From: CAISIP01 sp043759735
GTDB taxonomy: Bacteria > Pseudomonadota > Gammaproteobacteria > Burkholderiales > Burkholderiaceae_C
Assembly (NCBI GenBank): GCA_043759735.1
Contig: JAYUQC010000006.1
Span: 1 to 17,961 of the forward strand
DNA: 17,961 bases
Direction: 5' to 3'
Position numbers and translations under genes: made by a program. Below, in pieces: positions 14,936-17,961 of this stretch; within the stretch, counting starts at the first letter, position 1; each line of letters opens with the position of its first letter. The notes under the pieces were generated by a model that saw only the letters and a program-made list of their open reading frames with translations, was not told the origin of the DNA and made no database searches.

Positions 14936-16252
14936 TCAGTCATCCAGATACCGCGTTGCGTTTTCAAGATCGTCATGCGTTATGCCGGATGTCAATGCGC
15001 CGACGAACTTGCGCCACGCCAGATCGGGTTCGGCCAGGGTGAAGCCGTAGAAGATCTTGCCACCGGAGGCCTTGCCGCGCACCGCCATCGCCCGCACGGT
15101 GGATTGTTCGTTGTTGCCCAACTCCACGGTCGCGTCGCCCCAGACCCGCACCGGCAGTTCCGAATCGGCATGCGCCAGAAAGCCGAAAACAGACAACTCG
15201 ACGACCCGCAGGCTGGTCACTATCGGCTTGCCGTCGGTCTGCACCAGAAAATTGCCCGGGCATTTGAGTGAATAACGCTGGTGCTGTCGCAGTTGCTTGC
15301 CGCTTTTGGGCGGGTCGATCATCTTGGGCAGCATTTGCTGGTGCTCGGGCTGATCGTAGATCGCATGCAGCAGCATCTTCTCGCGGTTGGTCAGATGCTC
15401 GAAGACCTGGGTGCGCTGGTTGAAGAAGTGGTCCAGCAGATCGGTCGTCATGACCGGGTCGTTGGTCGTGTGGTACCTGCGCTGGGGCAGCACGATGTTG
15501 GGCAATTCGGTGCGAACGAAATAGTCGTACAGGTTCTTGCGCCGCTTTTTTCTGTCGTACGCAGCCTTGTATTTTTTCGGCGCGGTGCGCAGGTCCAGCG
15601 TGGCGCCGATCGCCGGCGCTCCATTGGCGAAGTCGTAGTTGTCGACCGTGTTCTCGGTCAGCCGCCTGAAGAACAGCAGCGACTCGTACATCTCGATGCG
15701 GTTGGGATGGACGGCGATCACCAGATGCCGGGTGTCAAAGAACGTGGTGCAGTACTCGTACATGAACTTCATCAGCGGGAACAGAATCGCGCCACCGGTC
15801 TTGCGGAAGTCCGGGTGTACTGCCAGCGCCGACACCTCGGCGATCTTGCCGCCCCGCGCGCGCACCGCTTTCAGGTCGAAGATCGCCTGCAATGGGAATC
15901 CGAACACGCTTTCGCGGATCAGCGACAACGTGCCCACGACTTCGCCGTCGAACTTGGCGCACAGCGTGGTGGTCGTAGGCAGTGCGTGGTAGACGGTCGC
16001 CCGAAGTCCGGAGGGGGCCGGCTTCATGAAGCCGCTGCTGACATAGGCGTCATGCAAAAGCTTGAAGCAGGCTTCCAGTTCTTCCCGGGTCTCCGCGATC
16101 TTGAGCACCAGGCGCTTGTCGGGCGCCGGGTCGCAGTCGACGAACGAACGGAAGATGGCAAACCGCGCCGAGCGCGGAAACAACGAAAACACCTTGCGCA
16201 GGCCTTCGTGCCACAGCCTGCGGATATGGGCCGCTGGCGACCGCTTTTTCAC
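14936..16252 (-). CDS. N-acyl amino acid synthase-like GNAT acyltransferase fused to a PilZ domain
   Basis: 438 residues. The N-terminal ~230 residues are a GNAT-fold acyltransferase of the long-chain N-acyl amino acid synthase (FeeM-like)/PEP-CTERM-associated type, with CFKLLHDAYVSSGFM (62-76), the core strand and acyl-binding turn EVSALAVHPDFRKTGG (139-154), and HPNRIEMYESLLFFRRL (182-198). Such synthases join acyl-ACP to an amino acid and have been reported linked to PEP-CTERM/exosortase loci. A helical linker leads to a C-terminal PilZ-like domain with RQHQR (322-326) and VELSVFG (351-357), the RxxxR and [DN]xSxxG positions, Glu352 replacing Asp/Asn. It has no signal peptide. The start is GTG at 16252, fixed by AGGAGG five bases upstream. 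It converges on the protease gene with 34 bases between the stops and no clear terminator. Confidence 0.82.
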   Translation of the reverse strand: MKKRSPAAHIRRLWHEGLRKVFSLFPRSARFAIFRSFVDCDPAPDKRLVLKIAETREELEACFKLLHDAYVSSGFMKPAPSGLRATVYHALPTTTTLCAKFDGEVVGTLSLIRESVFGFPLQAIFDLKAVRARGGKIAEVSALAVHPDFRKTGGAILFPLMKFMYEYCTTFFDTRHLVIAVHPNRIEMYESLLFFRRLTENTVDNYDFANGAPAIGATLDLRTAPKKYKAAYDRKKRRKNLYDYFVRTELPNIVLPQRRYHTTNDPVMTTDLLDHFFNQRTQVFEHLTNREKMLLHAIYDQPEHQQMLPKMIDPPKSGKQLRQHQRYSLKCPGNFLVQTDGKPIVTSLRVVELSVFGFLAHADSELPVRVWGDATVELGNNEQSTVRAMAVRGKASGGKIFYGFTLAEPDLAWRKFVGALTSGITHDDLENATRYLDD

Positions 16253-16257
16253 ATCTG

Positions 16258-16263
16258 CCTCCT
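16258..16263 (-). promoter_or_regulatory. Strong Shine-Dalgarno deciding a GTG start
   Basis: On the minus strand AGGAGG is followed by CAGAT and then GTG (16252-16250). The ATG overlapping it (16254-16252) is followed at once by TGA and cannot be the start, so GTG is the initiator of the acyltransferase-PilZ gene. Confidence 0.75.
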
Positions 16264-16283
16264 CGCAGCATGCGGGTCAGGGC

Positions 16284-16300
16284 CGCAAGGCACAGCCTTG
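16284..16300 (-). other. Small perfect hairpin between manC and the acyltransferase-PilZ gene
   Basis: GCAAGGC (16284-16290), loop ACA, GCCTTGC (16294-16300). A 7-bp perfect stem, without a U-tract, in the 64-base gap. It could modulate read-through or mRNA stability between the two co-directional genes. Confidence 0.35.
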
Positions 16301-16316
16301 CAACGGCCTGCCGGCA

Positions 16317-17819
16317 TCAGCGCCCGTATTTGTCTTCGAACCGCACAATATCGTCCTCACCCAGGTAGGTACCCGATTGCACTTCGATCATCTCGAGTTG
16401 CACCCGGCCCGGATTCTCCAGCCGATGGGTCGTGCCCAGGGGAATATAGGTCGATTCGTTCTCTGAAACCAGAAAGGTCTCCTCGCCCCGCGTCACTTTG
16501 GCCGTGCCGCTGACGACGATCCAGTGTTCGGCGCGGTGGTGGTGCATCTGCAACGACAGGGTACCACCGGGCTTGACCACGATGCGCTTGACCTGGAATC
16601 GGGCGCCACTGTCCACGCTGTCATACCAACCCCAGGGGCGGAACATCTTGCGGTGCGTCTGGCCCTCGTACCTTTTGCTTTGCTTGAGCGCATCGACGAT
16701 CTTCTTGACGTCCTGTGTTCGGTCCTTGTGCGCAACCAGGATCGCGTCAGGCGTTTCCACCACCACCAGGTTGCTGACACCCACGCAGGCCACCAGACGG
16801 CTGTCCGACAGCGCCAGCGTGTCGTGGCAGTCGTGCAGCAGCACGTCGCCCTGCGCCACATTGCCCTGCGCGTCCTTGGGCAGGACCTGCCACAACGCGT
16901 CCCAGGCGCCGACATCCGACCAGCCGGCCTGCAGCGCAATCACGACACCCGTCGGCAGATCAGAGATGCCGTTGGCGGCATCGCGGCTGTTGCTGGTGAT
17001 GCGCTCCATCACCGCATAGTCGATCGAATCGGACGGGCAGGCCGCGAACGCATCCTTGGCGACCCGTGCAAAATCACCGTCCCGTGCCACGCCCCTCCAC
17101 GCCGCCACGCAGGCGGACAAGATGTCGGGGCGGCAACTGCCGATGGCCGACAGCCAGACCGATGCGCGCAGCAAGAAGATGCCGCTGTTCCACAAATACG
17201 AGCCCTCGGCCAGATAGGCCTGGGCGGTCTTGAGGTCCGGCTTTTCGACAAAGCGGGCGATCAGCCGTGCATCGCCACGGTCCACAGCGTCCGCTGGCAG
17301 TGGCCCGCCGCCCTGGATGTAGCCGTAGCCCGTCTCCGGCGCATCCGGTGTGATGCCAAAGGTCACCACCATGCCCTGTGATGCCAATGCGGCGCCGTGC
17401 CGTACCGCGGTGCGGAAAGCGTCGGTGTCCAGGATGACATGGTCGGCCGGCATGACCAGCAGCACCGGGTCGCCGGCGTCATCGGTCTCAGCGGCCAGTG
17501 CCGCCAGTGTCAGGGCCGGTGCGGTATTGCGCCCGGCCGGCTCGAGCACGATGGTGCCCGGTTTGCCCATCAGCCGCAGCTGCTCGGCGATGATGAAACG
17601 GTATTCTTCGTTGCACACCACCATGGGTGGCGCCATGGCGTTGCCGATGTTGTCGGAGCGACGCACCGTGGCCTGCAGGAGCGAGTCGTCGCCGATCAGC
17701 GGCAGTAGTTGCTTGGGATATTTTTCGCGCGACAACGGCCACAGCCGGGTGCCCGATCCGCCCGACAAAACCACCGGTTGAATGCGTACGGATGCCTGCT
17801 TTGCTGGCGGCTGTGCCAT
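16317..17819 (-). CDS. manC: Mannose-1-phosphate guanylyltransferase / mannose-6-phosphate isomerase (bifunctional, ManC/CpsB/AlgA type)
   Basis: 500 residues. The nucleotidyltransferase half has the signature LSGGSGTRLWPLSREKYPKQ (18-37), EPAGRNTAPA (93-102), MPADH (123-127), FVEKP (190-194) and LWNSGIF (209-215). The C-terminal cupin half carries the type II phosphomannose isomerase motif, with FRPWGWYD (393-400), PGGTLSLQMHHHRAEHW (417-433) whose Gln, His and Glu residues bind the metal, and LGTTHRLENPG (461-471). It makes GDP-mannose from fructose-6-phosphate via mannose phosphates, together with a phosphomannomutase not seen here. An in-frame ATG at 17876 exists, but it overlaps the preceding gene's end; ATG 17819 has AGGAAGG eight bases upstream and begins 16 bases after that stop, so it is chosen. 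Confidence 0.95.
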   Translation of the reverse strand: MAQPPAKQASVRIQPVVLSGGSGTRLWPLSREKYPKQLLPLIGDDSLLQATVRRSDNIGNAMAPPMVVCNEEYRFIIAEQLRLMGKPGTIVLEPAGRNTAPALTLAALAAETDDAGDPVLLVMPADHVILDTDAFRTAVRHGAALASQGMVVTFGITPDAPETGYGYIQGGGPLPADAVDRGDARLIARFVEKPDLKTAQAYLAEGSYLWNSGIFLLRASVWLSAIGSCRPDILSACVAAWRGVARDGDFARVAKDAFAACPSDSIDYAVMERITSNSRDAANGISDLPTGVVIALQAGWSDVGAWDALWQVLPKDAQGNVAQGDVLLHDCHDTLALSDSRLVACVGVSNLVVVETPDAILVAHKDRTQDVKKIVDALKQSKRYEGQTHRKMFRPWGWYDSVDSGARFQVKRIVVKPGGTLSLQMHHHRAEHWIVVSGTAKVTRGEETFLVSENESTYIPLGTTHRLENPGRVQLEMIEVQSGTYLGEDDIVRFEDKYGR

Positions 17820-17835
17820 GTCGGACGCCTTCCTG

Positions 17836-17961
17836 TCAGCCACGGGCATCACCCCAGCGCAATTCAGCGGTTTCATCGCCCTGGTACAGCGTCTTGCCGA
17901 ACCGGTTCACGCAATACTCGGGTGACACGATCATGTCCTCGAAGCACATGCCGGCGCCAAT
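17836..17961 (-). CDS. C-terminal 41 codons of an unidentified protein, running off the right edge
   Basis: The minus-strand frame from the edge reads IGAGMCFEDMIVSPEYC and ends TLYQGDETAELRWGDARG before TGA at 17838-17836. It is an in-frame, well-composed C-terminus, and manC begins 16 bases later, so the two genes are probably one operon. I do not recognise the family. The start IGAGMCFEDMIVSP faintly resembles a turn of the left-handed beta-helix found at the end of some sugar nucleotidyltransferases, which would fit the neighbourhood, but this is a guess. Confidence 0.55.
   Translation of the reverse strand: MGAGMCFEDMIVSPEYCVNRFGKTLYQGDETAELRWGDARG

Noticed and set aside
15281..16513. 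410-residue plus-strand open frame
   Set aside because: Antisense to the acyltransferase-PilZ gene and the manC end; no recognisable motifs.
1..17961. CRISPR arrays, tRNA or rRNA genes
   Set aside because: No regularly spaced direct repeats, cloverleaf-like sequence or rRNA consensus was seen on either strand.

Overview
The window is part of an exosortase A (XrtA/EpsH-type) PEP-CTERM protein-sorting and exopolysaccharide locus from a high-GC Gram-negative bacterium, most likely a betaproteobacterium of the Burkholderiales. This rests on the diagnostic set of exosortase-associated families (acyl-CoA ligase, PLP decarboxylase, hydrolases 1 and 2, an ACP, an EpsB-type sugar transferase, PrsK, PrsR and PrsT) and on a GC-rich intergenic repeat of a style I associate with that order. 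The exosortase itself, the PEP-CTERM substrates and the polysaccharide export genes are not in the window.

Layout. Positions 1-2658 hold a minus-strand operon, read right to left: an acyl carrier protein, a shrunken UDP-glucose 6-dehydrogenase remnant, exosortase-associated hydrolase 2, hydrolase 1, and the N-terminal part of a probable DegT-type aminotransferase that runs into a repeat at the left edge. Positions 2694-3077 are a decayed REP-associated tyrosine transposase (RAYT) element with inverted terminal copies of a 23-bp repeat. A third copy at 11-33 makes the minus-strand operon an inverted-repeat-bounded block. From 3090 the plus strand carries acyl-CoA ligase, PLP-dependent decarboxylase, sugar transferase, prsK, prsR, prsT and a secreted trypsin-like protease, to 14901. 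Converging on this are minus-strand genes: an N-acyl amino acid synthase-like acyltransferase fused to a PilZ domain, a bifunctional mannose-1-phosphate guanylyltransferase/mannose-6-phosphate isomerase, and the last 41 codons of an unidentified gene.

How the parts fit. The sugar transferase and ManC point to polysaccharide made on a lipid carrier from GDP-mannose-type precursors. PrsK and PrsR form a histidine kinase/sigma-54 activator pair that controls PEP-CTERM genes in related bacteria, and PrsT is the TPR lipoprotein encoded with them. The ligase, ACP, hydrolases, decarboxylase, probable aminotransferase and N-acyl amino acid synthase form a small-molecule (acyl/amino) pathway of unknown product that recurs in such loci. 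The most notable points are the acyltransferase-PilZ fusion, the repeat-bounded and possibly inverted ACP/hydrolase block, the internally deleted dehydrogenase remnant that kept its reading frame, and the insertion repeat abutting the ligase start codon.
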